NCBI RefSeq assembly: GCF_002120225.1
Contig: NZ_LAPZ01000002.1
Coordinates: forward strand, 310,001 to 374,000
Reading direction: 5' to 3'
DNA length: 64,000 nt
DNA from: Tenacibaculum holothuriorum
Lineage (GTDB): Bacteria; Bacteroidota; Bacteroidia; Flavobacteriales; Flavobacteriaceae
A program made the translations under genes and the position numbers. The notes under the pieces are model-generated. The model did no database searches and had not been told where the DNA came from. It saw only the letters and a program-made list of their open reading frames with translations. Positions 16,893-26,071 of the stretch are shown here, in pieces; the first letter of the stretch is position 1; the number at the start of each line of letters is the position of its first letter.

Positions 16893-16930
16893 AAAAAACC
16901 CAAGTTTCTTAATTGAAGCTTGGGTTTTTT
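16893..16930. terminator. Bidirectional terminator between the 47-residue gene and serS
   Basis: AAAAAACCCAAG and CTTGGGTTTTTT form the arms of a long hairpin with T-runs in both directions. It serves both the small gene and the convergent serS. Confidence 0.85.
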
Positions 16931-16950
16931 ACATTTATAATTTTGTTATT

Positions 16951-18225
16951 TTAGTCAATCATATCAAAACCGCAATAAGGAACTAATACTTCTGGTACTT
17001 TAATTCCTTCTGGAGTTTGATAGTTTTCTAAAATCCCTGCTAATACTCTTGGTAAAGCTAAAGAACTGGCATTTAAGGTATGTGCTAATTGACTTTTTCC
17101 TTCTTTATTTTTGAAACGTAATTTTAAACGATTCGCTTGATACGCTTCTACATTTGATGCAGAACTAATTTCTAACCAACGATTTTGTGCTGTTGAGTAT
17201 ACTTCAAAATCAAAAGTTAATGCTGCAGTAAAACCAGTATCTCCACCACATAAACGTAAAATTCGATATGGTAATTTTAACTCACGTAAAATTCCTTTAA
17301 TATGTTCAACAATATCGTTTAATGCATTGTAAGAATTATTTGGGTGTTCAACACGAACTAACTCTACTTTATCAAATTGATGTAAACGATTTAATCCACG
17401 TACATGAGCTCCGTAGCTTCCTGCTTCACGACGAAAACAAGGAGTATACCCAGTGTATGCCTTTGGTAAATCGCTTTCTTGTAATAAATCTCCTCTATGC
17501 ATATTTGTAATTGGCACTTCAGAAGTAGGTATTAAATATAAATCGTCTGCAGTTACATGATACATTTGTCCTTCTTTATCTGGTAACTGACCTGTACCAA
17601 TACCTGAAGCTTCATTAATTAAGTGAGGAACTTGAACCTCTGTATAACCAGCAGCTGTATTCTTATCTAAGAAATAAGAGATTAATGCACGCTGTAAACG
17701 AGCTCCTTTTCCTTTATATATAGGAAAACCTGCTCCGCTTACTTTTGCTCCTAATTCAAAATCGATAATATCATATTTCTTAGCCAATTCCCAGTGAGGT
17801 AATGCTTCGTCTCCTAAATTAGGAACAATACCTTCTTTGAAAATTTCTTCGTTGTCTTCTTCATTAACTCCAGCAACCACAGATGCGTGAGGAATGTTAG
17901 GAATTTGATATAACAACTCTGTTAACCTATCAGCGGCAGCATTTAACTTTTCAGTTAATTCTTTATCTTGAACTTTTAACTGCCCAGTTTTTTCTTTTAA
18001 TAAGTTAGCTTTCTGAACTTCTCCAGATTTAAAAAGACCACCAATTTCCTTGGATATTTTGTTAGATTCAGCTTTAACATTATCTAATAAAACTTGTGTA
18101 GCTCTACGAGTTTCATCAGTAGTTAATACTTCGTTAATCATTTCCTCGGCATTCGTAAAATTACGTTTTGCCAATCCATCTAAAACAGTTTGTTTGTTTT
18201 CTCTAATAAACTGAACCTGTAACAT
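16951..18225 (-). CDS. serS: Seryl-tRNA synthetase
   Basis: 424 residues, family length. It charges tRNA-Ser (and tRNA-Sec where present) with serine. The N-terminal coiled-coil arm (about 25-100) binds the tRNA long arm. The class II catalytic core has the TGQLPDKEGQMYHV stretch, motif 2 (PCFRREAGSYGAHVRGLNRLHQF) and motif 3 (LNASSLALPRVLAGILEN). It is monocistronic, with a promoter at 18248-18278 and a terminator at 16893-16930. Confidence 0.97.
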   Translation of the reverse strand: MLQVQFIRENKQTVLDGLAKRNFTNAEEMINEVLTTDETRRATQVLLDNVKAESNKISKEIGGLFKSGEVQKANLLKEKTGQLKVQDKELTEKLNAAADRLTELLYQIPNIPHASVVAGVNEEDNEEIFKEGIVPNLGDEALPHWELAKKYDIIDFELGAKVSGAGFPIYKGKGARLQRALISYFLDKNTAAGYTEVQVPHLINEASGIGTGQLPDKEGQMYHVTADDLYLIPTSEVPITNMHRGDLLQESDLPKAYTGYTPCFRREAGSYGAHVRGLNRLHQFDKVELVRVEHPNNSYNALNDIVEHIKGILRELKLPYRILRLCGGDTGFTAALTFDFEVYSTAQNRWLEISSASNVEAYQANRLKLRFKNKEGKSQLAHTLNASSLALPRVLAGILENYQTPEGIKVPEVLVPYCGFDMID

Positions 18226-18247
18226 CTTTTTATTTTTTTAAGAACCG

Positions 18248-18278
18248 CAAAGATATAGGATGTTACAATTTTAAACAA
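18248..18278 (-). promoter_or_regulatory. Promoter of serS
   Basis: On the minus strand TTG (18278-18276) is followed after 20 nt by TATCTTTG (18255-18248), close to the Bacteroidota consensus spacing of 19. The predicted leader is about 15-20 nt and contains only A/T-rich sequence with no Shine-Dalgarno. Confidence 0.55.
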
Positions 18279-18280
18279 TG

Positions 18281-19216
18281 CTATTGTACAATTGTTTTTA
18301 AGTAGTTTAAAGTATTTTCTTTATCCTTTTTTAATTGAAGTTTTAATTCTTCTACTGAAGAGAATTTTTCTTCCTCTCTTAAATAGTATAATAACTCGAT
18401 TGTTATTTGCTGATTGTATAGGTTTTCATCAAAATCGAAAAAATTAACTTCTATAGTTCTATTAGCTCCATTTACTGTAGGACGATTACCTATATTCATC
18501 ATACCATGAAACCTTTCTCCATTAATTTTTGCTTTTACAACATATACTCCCTCTTTAGGTATAAGTTTGTAATTCTCTTCAATATGAATATTTGCTGTAG
18601 GGAATCCTATTTTTCCTCCCAACTGGTTTCCTTTTACAACTTTTCCTGTTAAAGAGAAATTGTATCCTAAATATTTATTAGCTGTTTTTAATCCTCCTCC
18701 TTGTAATGCTCTTCTAATTTTAGTAGAACTTACTGATACGCTATCAATATCCTGCGCTGGAATTTCTTCTACAGTAAAATCAAATAAATGAGAATACTCA
18801 GTAAGTTGCTCAATATTTCCTTCTCTATTTTTTCCAAAATGATGATCATAACCTATAACTAATTTACTAACATCAAGTTGGTTTACTAGTACATTTCTAA
18901 CAAAATCTAACGCGGTTAGTCGAGAAAACTCTTTACTGAATGGATGAACTATTAAATGGTCTAACCCAGTTTTGGCTAATCGTTGTGCTCTTTCTTTAAT
19001 GGTATTAATAAGTTCTATAGAAGCATCTTGTTGCAATACCATTCTAGGATGAGGAAAAAAAGTTAACACTACTGATTCTTTATTATCTCTTTTCGCCTCA
19101 GCAACCAAGTTTTCTATTATTTTTTGATGACCAATATGTACGCCATCAAAAGTACCAATAGTAACTATTGTTTTTGTGTTGGGTGTAAAATCAAAAATTG
19201 ATCGGGTAATCTTCAA
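18281..19216 (-). CDS. ribF: Bifunctional riboflavin kinase / FAD synthetase
   Basis: 311 residues. The N-terminal nucleotidyltransferase domain (TIGTFDGVHIGHQKII, VLTFFPHPRMVL, VIGYDHHFGKNREG, VSSTKIRRAL) adenylylates FMN to FAD. The C-terminal flavokinase domain (GKVVKGNQLGGKIGFPTANI, GVYVVKA, MNIGNRPT) phosphorylates riboflavin. The start codon is TTG at 19216; the N-terminus MKITRSIFDF fits the family and there is no nearer ATG. TAAATTTG at 19241-19234 is a likely -7 element with a TTG 17 nt before it. No FMN riboswitch was recognised in the 190-bp upstream gap. Confidence 0.96.
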   Translation of the reverse strand: MKITRSIFDFTPNTKTIVTIGTFDGVHIGHQKIIENLVAEAKRDNKESVVLTFFPHPRMVLQQDASIELINTIKERAQRLAKTGLDHLIVHPFSKEFSRLTALDFVRNVLVNQLDVSKLVIGYDHHFGKNREGNIEQLTEYSHLFDFTVEEIPAQDIDSVSVSSTKIRRALQGGGLKTANKYLGYNFSLTGKVVKGNQLGGKIGFPTANIHIEENYKLIPKEGVYVVKAKINGERFHGMMNIGNRPTVNGANRTIEVNFFDFDENLYNQQITIELLYYLREEEKFSSVEELKLQLKKDKENTLNYLKTIVQ

Positions 19217-19409
19217 TTGATATAAATTTTATACAAATTTACGACTTGTATGAAAATGCAAAAAGCACATCTTAAATTTATGTTATAAAAATGTAAGTAT
19301 ATCAAAAAAAAGAGCAGAAGTATATCAAAATATCAGTTTTATTACTCTTTTATTTAAAAAACCAAAAAAAATTGTATTTTGCACAGCAGTTAACAAATTA
19401 TTTTACATT

Positions 19410-22337
19410 ATGATTAAAAAACTATTACTAGTTGCATTTGTACTCTTTGGTAGTAGTCTAATGATGGCACAAACTACCATTAGTGGTACTGTTAATGATG
19501 CTTCTTTAGGCGGACCTTTACCAGGTGCAAATATTAAAGTTTCGAGAAAAGCGGTAGGAACTACTACCGATTTTGATGGGAAGTTTACTTTAACAGTGAC
19601 AGACACCCCTCCTTTCACCCTAGAAATTTCTTCTTTAGGGTATGGTACAAAAACAGTAGAAATTACAAAAAACAATCAAGTTGTAACTGTTGATTTAACA
19701 GAAAACGCAACTTCTTTAGACGAAGTAGTAGTATCGGCTTCTAGAACTCCAGAACGTGTTATGGAATCTCCTGTAACTATTGAACGTTTCGATTCTAGAG
19801 CAATTAAAAACTCATCTTCTCCATCATTCTATGATGCTTTAGAGAACTTAAAAGGTGTAGATATCAACTCAAGTGGTTTAACATTTAAATCGGTAAACAC
19901 ACGTGGTTTTGCTTCTTTTGCTAACGAACGTTTTGTTCAGTTAGTAGATGGAATGGACAACTCATCTCCTGCCTTAAACTTTGCTTTAGGTAACTTATTG
20001 GGTATGTCTGAATTAGATGTTAAAAGTGTAGAAATTTTACCAGGTGCTGCTTCGGCTTTATATGGAGCAAATGCATTTAACGGAATTATGTTAATGCGTA
20101 GTAAGAGTCCTTTTGACGATCAAGGAATTAGTGCCGTTGTAAAAACAGGAATTACAAGCCAACAAGCTGCTGGTGATAACGGTTTTGTTGACACTAGTGT
20201 TCGTATGGCATACGTTTTTGATGATTATTTTGCTGCTAAAGCTACTTTATCTTATTTAGAAGGTGAAGAATGGCACGCAACTGATTATAGAAATACAACT
20301 GGAGTTGGAGGAACATATGCTCCAGGAACAAGAGATACTAGATTAGATTATGATGGTGTAAATGTTTATGGTGATGAAGCTGTAATAGATTTAAAAACTG
20401 TTGTTGACGGGTTAGTAAGTAACGGTTCATTACCTACTTCTGCGCTTGGTGTCGTGCCAAATGTAAGAGTAAGTAGAGATGGTTATAATGAAGTTGATTT
20501 AATGAGTAATGAAGCTAAAAGTTTAAAATTTGGTGCTGCATTACACTACAGACCTTTAGGTAATGATAGAGTAGAGATTATTTGGAATTCAAAATTTGGT
20601 AGAGGTAATACGATTTATCAAGGTCAAAACAGATACAATATTGCTAACTTCTTTATGGAACAACATAAATTAGAAGTTAGAGGTAAAAACTTTTTTGTAA
20701 GAGGTTATTATACTGGTGAAGATGCTGGTGATTCTTATGATACAAGATTCTTAGGATTAAACTTAAACAATCAATGGGTTAGAAACCCTGTCACAAACCA
20801 AATTGTTGCACCTCAAGATGCGAATAACACTTGGTTTGCTAGATATGTATTAGGTTACTTCAATGCAGCTACTCAAGGTGGTCTTACTGATTCTCAAGCT
20901 CATGTAGCAGCAAGGAATTTTGCTAACGTAGGGAGATTAGTTCCTGGAACTCCAGAGTTTCAAGCTGCCTTTGACAAAGTTACTAATGACCCAGACTTAT
21001 TAACTGGATCGAAGTTTAGAGATAATACTAACTTATATCATGTAGATGCAAACTTAAATTTAAGAGACTATATTGATTGGGCTGAAGTTCAATTTGGAGG
21101 TTCATATAGAAGATTCAAATTAAACTCATTCGGAACAATTTATACTGATGGAACTGGACCAATTAGATATAGTGAATATGGTCTTTATACTCAATTGCAA
21201 AAGAAAATGATGGAAGATCGTTTAAAGTTTACTGGTTCTGTTCGTTATGATAAAGCACAAAACTTTGATGGTAACTTCTCTCCAAGGGTATCTTTAGCGT
21301 ATGCTGCTGGTGAAACAAAAAACCACAACTTTAGAGCATCATTCCAAACTGGTTTCCGTAATCCTACAACACAAGATCAATATATAGGTTTAGCAACTGG
21401 TGCAGGAGTATTAATTGGTACTGCTGAAGACAACTTAGACAGATATACATCATTACCTCAAAGTGTATCAACTGCTGGTCAAGGTTTATCTGGACTAGGA
21501 GCAACAACAACATTTACTGGAAGAGATGCATTTACTAGAGCTTTCTCTGCAACTTCTTTAGCTACTTACGGTGCTGCTGTAGCACAAGCTATAGCTGGAG
21601 GAACTAACCCACAACAAGCTGCTTTAGCTAATGCTGGTTTATTACAAAAATCTGATTTTGATTTAGTAAAGCCAGAAAAAGTAACTTCTTTTGAAGTTGG
21701 TTATCGTAGTGCAATTCCAACAGGAGACACAAAAATTGGTATAGATTTTAGTGCTTATTATAACGATTATCAAGATTTCATTGCAATCAAAAATATTGCT
21801 GTACCTCTTTATGGTGGTTTTAATGCAGATGGTACTCCAAACGCATTAGCTGTTGCTGCTGTAGGTAATGGAGATTACACTGGTGTTGGTTTTAGAACGA
21901 ACTCTAAGGCTGATGTTAGTTCTTATGGGGTAGGTTTAGGTATTAACACAAAAATATTTAAAGGATATAATTTAGGGTTTAACTATACTTGGTCTAGATT
22001 TAGCTTTGATCAAGCTTCTGATCCAGATTTTGAGCCATCTTTTAATACTCCAGAGCATAAAATTAAATTACAATTTGGGCATTCAAATTTATTCGAAAAC
22101 TTCGGATTTAACATTAATGCTCGTTGGCAAAATTCTTTCTTATGGCAATCTTCTTTCTTAGAAGGAACTGTTGACGCAAGAACTGTATTAGATGCTCAGG
22201 TAAATTATAGAATTCCAAGTTTAAAATCTGTAATAAAAGTTGGTGGTGCTAACCTAACAGGTGAAGAATACTTAAGTGCTCCTGGTGTTGGTGCAATTGG
22301 TTCTCAATACTTTATTTCTTGGACAATCAATAACTAA
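19410..22337 (+). CDS. TonB-dependent outer-membrane receptor
   Basis: 975 residues. Signal peptide (1-20, ending MMAQ), carboxypeptidase-regulatory-like domain (about 22-110, TISGTVNDASLGGPLPGANIKV), TonB-box-like TSLDEVVVSASRTPERVME, plug (about 120-235, including VDVKSVEILPGAASALYGA-like sequence) and a 22-stranded barrel to the C-terminal aromatic SQYFISWTIN. It imports an unknown ligand. It is a paralogue of the edge gene (1-1228). A GDSL-type lipoprotein follows 13 bp downstream, so the pair is probably one operon and may handle one substrate. It is not a SusC/SusD pair, since no SusD is present. Confidence 0.95.
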   Translation: MIKKLLLVAFVLFGSSLMMAQTTISGTVNDASLGGPLPGANIKVSRKAVGTTTDFDGKFTLTVTDTPPFTLEISSLGYGTKTVEITKNNQVVTVDLTENATSLDEVVVSASRTPERVMESPVTIERFDSRAIKNSSSPSFYDALENLKGVDINSSGLTFKSVNTRGFASFANERFVQLVDGMDNSSPALNFALGNLLGMSELDVKSVEILPGAASALYGANAFNGIMLMRSKSPFDDQGISAVVKTGITSQQAAGDNGFVDTSVRMAYVFDDYFAAKATLSYLEGEEWHATDYRNTTGVGGTYAPGTRDTRLDYDGVNVYGDEAVIDLKTVVDGLVSNGSLPTSALGVVPNVRVSRDGYNEVDLMSNEAKSLKFGAALHYRPLGNDRVEIIWNSKFGRGNTIYQGQNRYNIANFFMEQHKLEVRGKNFFVRGYYTGEDAGDSYDTRFLGLNLNNQWVRNPVTNQIVAPQDANNTWFARYVLGYFNAATQGGLTDSQAHVAARNFANVGRLVPGTPEFQAAFDKVTNDPDLLTGSKFRDNTNLYHVDANLNLRDYIDWAEVQFGGSYRRFKLNSFGTIYTDGTGPIRYSEYGLYTQLQKKMMEDRLKFTGSVRYDKAQNFDGNFSPRVSLAYAAGETKNHNFRASFQTGFRNPTTQDQYIGLATGAGVLIGTAEDNLDRYTSLPQSVSTAGQGLSGLGATTTFTGRDAFTRAFSATSLATYGAAVAQAIAGGTNPQQAALANAGLLQKSDFDLVKPEKVTSFEVGYRSAIPTGDTKIGIDFSAYYNDYQDFIAIKNIAVPLYGGFNADGTPNALAVAAVGNGDYTGVGFRTNSKADVSSYGVGLGINTKIFKGYNLGFNYTWSRFSFDQASDPDFEPSFNTPEHKIKLQFGHSNLFENFGFNINARWQNSFLWQSSFLEGTVDARTVLDAQVNYRIPSLKSVIKVGGANLTGEEYLSAPGVGAIGSQYFISWTINN

Positions 22338-22350
22338 TTAAGAATTAACA

Positions 22351-24087
22351 ATGAAAAATTATAATAAATATTTATTAGGTCTATTAATTTCTACGGGATT
22401 AGTTTCTTGTGATGTTAATAACGACTTAGATCCTATTCCTGAAGAGCAACCTGCAGTTGTTGAACTTAATGTAAATGGATTAGATTTATCGAAATATGTT
22501 TCTGTAGGTGCATCTTTCACAGCAGGGGTTACTGACGGAGCTTTATTTATAGCTTCTCAAGAAAATTCATTTCCAAATATATTAGCTTCTAAGTTTAAAA
22601 TGGCTAACGGAGGAGATTTTTCTCAACCTCTAATGAATGATAATATAGGTGGATTTGTAACTACAACAGGGGTAGTTGCTCAGCCACCAAGACTATATTT
22701 TAACGGAACTGGACCAGCAGAATTAAACGCAACTCCAACCACAATATTTGGAGCACCTGCAGCTAATGCTGGTAATTTAAATAACTTTGGTGTTCCTGGA
22801 GCAAAAAGCTTCCATTTAGTGACTCCAAATTATGGTAATCCAGCAGGTTTAGCTACGTTACCTTTAACAGCCAATCCTTATTTTGTAAGAATGGGAGCTC
22901 CTTCGGGCACAACTATTATGACTGATGTTGCTGCTGCGGCACCTACATTTTTTACCTTATCAGAAATAGGAGGTAATGATGTATTAGGTTATGCACTTTC
23001 TGGTGGGTACAACCCAGAAGTAAAGCATCCAGTTACAGGAGCTGTAATAGTACCTGCATCTAATGCTATATACCAGTCAGATAATATGGTTAGTCCCGCT
23101 AATTATGGAGCAAATGATATTACAAATACTGATGTTTTTGCTCAAACTTTTAATGGTATTGTAGGAGCATTAACAGCTGGTGGTGCAAAAGGTGTAATTG
23201 TTACTTTACCATACATAACTAGTTTAGCACATTTTACAACTGTACCTCACAATCCTTTAGACCCTAGAGAAAATTCTGAGTTAGCAGGACAAGTACCTCT
23301 TTTGAATACTGTTTACGGAGCTATTAATCAAATTTTTATAGGAGCAGGTCAAACTAACAGAGTTATAACATTTGACCCAAATAATACTAACCCTGTAGTT
23401 ATTAAAGATGAGAAACTACCAAATTTATCTAGTGTTATAACTACGCAACTTGTTGCAAGTCCTACATTTGCTCCTTTCGTACAGTCTTTAGGGTTACCGG
23501 CTCAAGCTGCTCCTTTAGTTGCTAAATTATTAGGAGACCAATACGGGCAAGCAAGACCTGCAACGGCTAACGATTTATTAGTATTACCTAGTAGTACAGT
23601 TATTGGTACTGTTAACACTAAAAGTGTACAAACATTAATGGGACAAGGAATTCCTCAAAATTTAGCAGGGCAATTTTCTGCTGAAGGGATTACTTTACCT
23701 TTAGAAGATAAATGGGTATTAACTCCTGAAGAGCAAAAAGAAATAAAAGATGCTACAGATGCTTACAACCAAACTATTACAGCAGTTGCAAATGCAAATG
23801 CGAATGTTACTTTAGTTGATTTGAAAGATGTTTTAAATCAAGCATCTATGAGTGGTGTTGCTTTTGACAACTATACTTTAACTACTCAATTAGTTTTTGG
23901 TGGTTTAATTAGTTTAGACGGGGTTCATTTAACTGCTAGAGGTTATGCTCTAATGGCTAACAAAATTTTAGAAGCTATGGATAAGCCAGAAGCTGAAGGA
24001 GGCTTTGGAACAAACTTTACTAAAGCTACTAATGGATTAGCTAAGGCTGGTGATTATCCGACTAATTACTCTGCAGCTTTACGATAA
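22351..24087 (+). CDS. GDSL/SGNH-hydrolase-like lipoprotein
   Basis: 578 residues. A lipoprotein signal ends at C20 (STGLVSC). The SGNH blocks are visible: block I VGASFTAG with S55 as nucleophile, block II NNFGVPGAKS, block III EIGGND with N209, and block V DGVH with D523 and H526 (D-x-x-H). The spacing between blocks III and V is larger than in simple lipases because of insertions. The likely activity is ester hydrolysis (lipase, acetylesterase or thioesterase) at the cell surface or in the periplasm. It is coupled to the TonB receptor 13 bp upstream and followed by a terminator. The substrate is unknown. Confidence 0.85.
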   Translation: MKNYNKYLLGLLISTGLVSCDVNNDLDPIPEEQPAVVELNVNGLDLSKYVSVGASFTAGVTDGALFIASQENSFPNILASKFKMANGGDFSQPLMNDNIGGFVTTTGVVAQPPRLYFNGTGPAELNATPTTIFGAPAANAGNLNNFGVPGAKSFHLVTPNYGNPAGLATLPLTANPYFVRMGAPSGTTIMTDVAAAAPTFFTLSEIGGNDVLGYALSGGYNPEVKHPVTGAVIVPASNAIYQSDNMVSPANYGANDITNTDVFAQTFNGIVGALTAGGAKGVIVTLPYITSLAHFTTVPHNPLDPRENSELAGQVPLLNTVYGAINQIFIGAGQTNRVITFDPNNTNPVVIKDEKLPNLSSVITTQLVASPTFAPFVQSLGLPAQAAPLVAKLLGDQYGQARPATANDLLVLPSSTVIGTVNTKSVQTLMGQGIPQNLAGQFSAEGITLPLEDKWVLTPEEQKEIKDATDAYNQTITAVANANANVTLVDLKDVLNQASMSGVAFDNYTLTTQLVFGGLISLDGVHLTARGYALMANKILEAMDKPEAEGGFGTNFTKATNGLAKAGDYPTNYSAALR

Positions 24088-24103
24088 AAATAAATTTTAT
24101 AAA

Positions 24104-24138
24104 TAAAAAAAGGTGAACTTAATTGTTCACCTTTTTTT
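24104..24138. terminator. Bidirectional terminator after the GDSL lipoprotein gene
   Basis: AAAAAAAGGTGAAC and GTTCACCTTTTTTT form a 14-bp stem around TTAATT. It ends the receptor operon on the plus strand and the small membrane protein gene (24137-24373) on the minus strand, whose stop lies inside it. Confidence 0.9.
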
Positions 24139-24373
24139 ATTTATTGGCATTTTCTTTCCATTCATTAATCATATCATCTGTAATGATATATTTTTTATAT
24201 CTCCCTTCTCTGTATCTTGAATAGATAAAAACTGGCATTAATACAAAAGCCATAAAGAACACACCTAACCCCATTACTACCTGTGCATTATCTTTATCAG
24301 CATACAACATATAAGCTCCTACAAGCATCCAAACTAAGAAGATAACGAACAATACTATTACGACTTTTTTCAT
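24137..24373 (-). CDS. Small two-helix membrane protein
   Basis: 78 residues. Two transmembrane helices (about 4-26 and 33-52, FFMAFVLMPVFIY) are followed by a charged cytoplasmic tail (RYREGRYKKYIITDDMINEWKENANK). The family is unknown to me; short two-helix proteins of this type are common in flavobacteria. It lies downstream of glyS, but the glyS terminator separates them. Confidence 0.75.
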   Translation of the reverse strand: MKKVVIVLFVIFLVWMLVGAYMLYADKDNAQVVMGLGVFFMAFVLMPVFIYSRYREGRYKKYIITDDMINEWKENANK

Positions 24374-24402
24374 CCTTAAAAACGTTTAATTAGCGCAAAA
24401 AT

Positions 24403-24434
24403 AAAAAATCCTATCATGTTCATGATAGGATTTT
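24403..24434 (-). terminator. Terminator of glyS
   Basis: A 14-bp perfect stem AAAATCCTATCATG/CATGATAGGATTTT (24405-24418 with 24421-24434) is followed on the minus strand by T-rich sequence. It lies 18 bp beyond the glyS stop. Confidence 0.85.
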
Positions 24435-24452
24435 AGATATATAAAATTGTTA

Positions 24453-25994
24453 TTACATTTTCATTAACCAAGAACGAACATCTACTTCTTGTTTAATAAT
24501 GTCTCTTAACTCTTCAATTTTAACACGTTTTTGCTCCATCGTATCTCTATGACGAATGGTAACTGTATTATCTTCTAAAGTATCATGGTCTACCGTAATA
24601 CAGAAAGGAGTACCTGCAGCATCTTGACGACGATATCGACGACCTACTGCATCTTTTTCATCATAAGATACATTGAAATCCCATTTTAAATCATCAACAA
24701 TTTTACGAGCTACTTCTGGCAATCCATCTTTTTTAACTAATGGTAAGATTGCTGCTTTTGTTGGAGCTAAAACTGCTGGTAACTTTAAAACTGTTCTCGT
24801 AGTTCCGTTTTCTAACTCTTCTTCTTGTAAAGAGTTAGAAAAAACCGCTAAGAACATTCTATCTAAACCAATAGAAGTTTCTACTACATAAGGAACATAA
24901 TTTTTATTTTCTTCATGATCGAAATATTGTAATTTCTTTCCTGAATGTTCTTCGTGTGCCTTTAAATCGAAATCGGTACGTGAGTGAATTCCTTCTAATT
25001 CTTTAAATCCGAATGGGAATTTAAATTCGATATCAGCAGCTGCATCTGCATAATGTGCTAACTTTTCATGGTCGTGAAAACGATAGTTATCTGCTCCCAT
25101 TCCTAATGACAAGTGCCACTTTAAACGAGTTTCTTTCCACTTTTCGTACCATTCTTTTTGAGTTCCTGGTTTTACAAAAAATTGCATTTCCATTTGCTCA
25201 AATTCACGCATTCTAAAAATAAACTGACGTGCTACAATTTCATTACGGAAAGCTTTTCCTGTTTGTGCAATTCCGAAAGGAATCTTCATACGTCCGGTTT
25301 TTTGTACGTTCAAAAAGTTTACAAAAATACCTTGTGCTGTTTCTGGACGTAAGTATAAATCCATTGCAGTATCTGCAGAAGCACCTAATTTTGTACCAAA
25401 CATTAAGTTGAATTGCTTAACGTCTGTCCAGTTTTTAGAACCTGTTAACGGATCAGCTATTTCTAACTCTTCAATCAATGCTTTTACATCCGCTAAATCT
25501 TCATTTTCTAAAGACTTACCTAATCGACCTAAAATTGCATCAATTTTTTCTTGGTAGCCTAAAACACGTCCATTTGTAGCTAAAAATTCTTCTTTGTTAA
25601 AAGCATCTCCAAAACGTTTTGCAGCTTTTTTAACTTCCTTTTCAATTTTACCTTCAATCTTAGCACAATAATCTTCTACTAAAACATCAGCTCTATAACG
25701 CTTTTTAGAATCTTTGTTATCAATTAAAGGATCGTTAAATGCATCTACGTGACCAGAAGCTTTCCATGTAGTTGGGTGCATTAAAATAGATGCATCGATA
25801 CCAACAATATTTTCGTGCATTTGCACCATTGCTTTCCACCAATAATCACGAATGTTTTTCTTTAACTCTACTCCGTTTTGAGCATAATCATATACCGCAC
25901 TTAATCCGTCATATATTTCAGAAGATTGAAATACATAACCGTATTCTTTTGCGTGCGATAATACCTTTTTAAATTGATCTTCTTGTTTTGCCAT
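24453..25994 (-). CDS. glyS: Glycyl-tRNA synthetase (single-chain, alpha2 type)
   Basis: 513 residues of the eukaryotic/archaeal-like alpha2 GlyRS used by Bacteroidota. Class II motifs are visible: LYLRPETAQGIFVNF, motif 2 with GKAFRNEIVARQFIFRMREFEQMEMQFF, and motif 3 ETSIGLDRMFLAVF. The C-terminal anticodon-binding domain follows from about residue 405 (LPLVKKDGLPEVARKIVDDL). It charges tRNA-Gly. TATTTTTG stands four bases before the ATG. Confidence 0.97.
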   Translation of the reverse strand: MAKQEDQFKKVLSHAKEYGYVFQSSEIYDGLSAVYDYAQNGVELKKNIRDYWWKAMVQMHENIVGIDASILMHPTTWKASGHVDAFNDPLIDNKDSKKRYRADVLVEDYCAKIEGKIEKEVKKAAKRFGDAFNKEEFLATNGRVLGYQEKIDAILGRLGKSLENEDLADVKALIEELEIADPLTGSKNWTDVKQFNLMFGTKLGASADTAMDLYLRPETAQGIFVNFLNVQKTGRMKIPFGIAQTGKAFRNEIVARQFIFRMREFEQMEMQFFVKPGTQKEWYEKWKETRLKWHLSLGMGADNYRFHDHEKLAHYADAAADIEFKFPFGFKELEGIHSRTDFDLKAHEEHSGKKLQYFDHEENKNYVPYVVETSIGLDRMFLAVFSNSLQEEELENGTTRTVLKLPAVLAPTKAAILPLVKKDGLPEVARKIVDDLKWDFNVSYDEKDAVGRRYRRQDAAGTPFCITVDHDTLEDNTVTIRHRDTMEQKRVKIEELRDIIKQEVDVRSWLMKM

Positions 25995-25998
25995 GATG

Positions 25999-26006
25999 CA
26001 AAAATA
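25999..26006 (-). promoter_or_regulatory. -7 promoter element four bases from the glyS start
   Basis: TATTTTTG on the minus strand, followed by CATC and the glyS ATG. It is the same layout as at dxs and rsmI and suggests an mRNA with almost no leader. Confidence 0.45.
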
Positions 26007-26040
26007 TAGGTTTTAAGTAACATTTATTACTTCAATAATA

Positions 26041-26048
26041 TACATTTG
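26041..26048 (+). promoter_or_regulatory. -7 promoter element of the DUF3857 gene
   Basis: TACATTTG matches TANNTTTG and lies 23 bp before the ATG at 26072. No clear TTG stands 19 nt upstream. Confidence 0.4.
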
Positions 26049-26071
26049 TAAAAAAAATTGATTTTAGTATT

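Noticed and set aside
19217..19409. Possible FMN riboswitch near ribF
   Set aside because: The RFN element motifs were not found on either strand of this 190-bp gap, and the likely ribF leader is too short to hold one.
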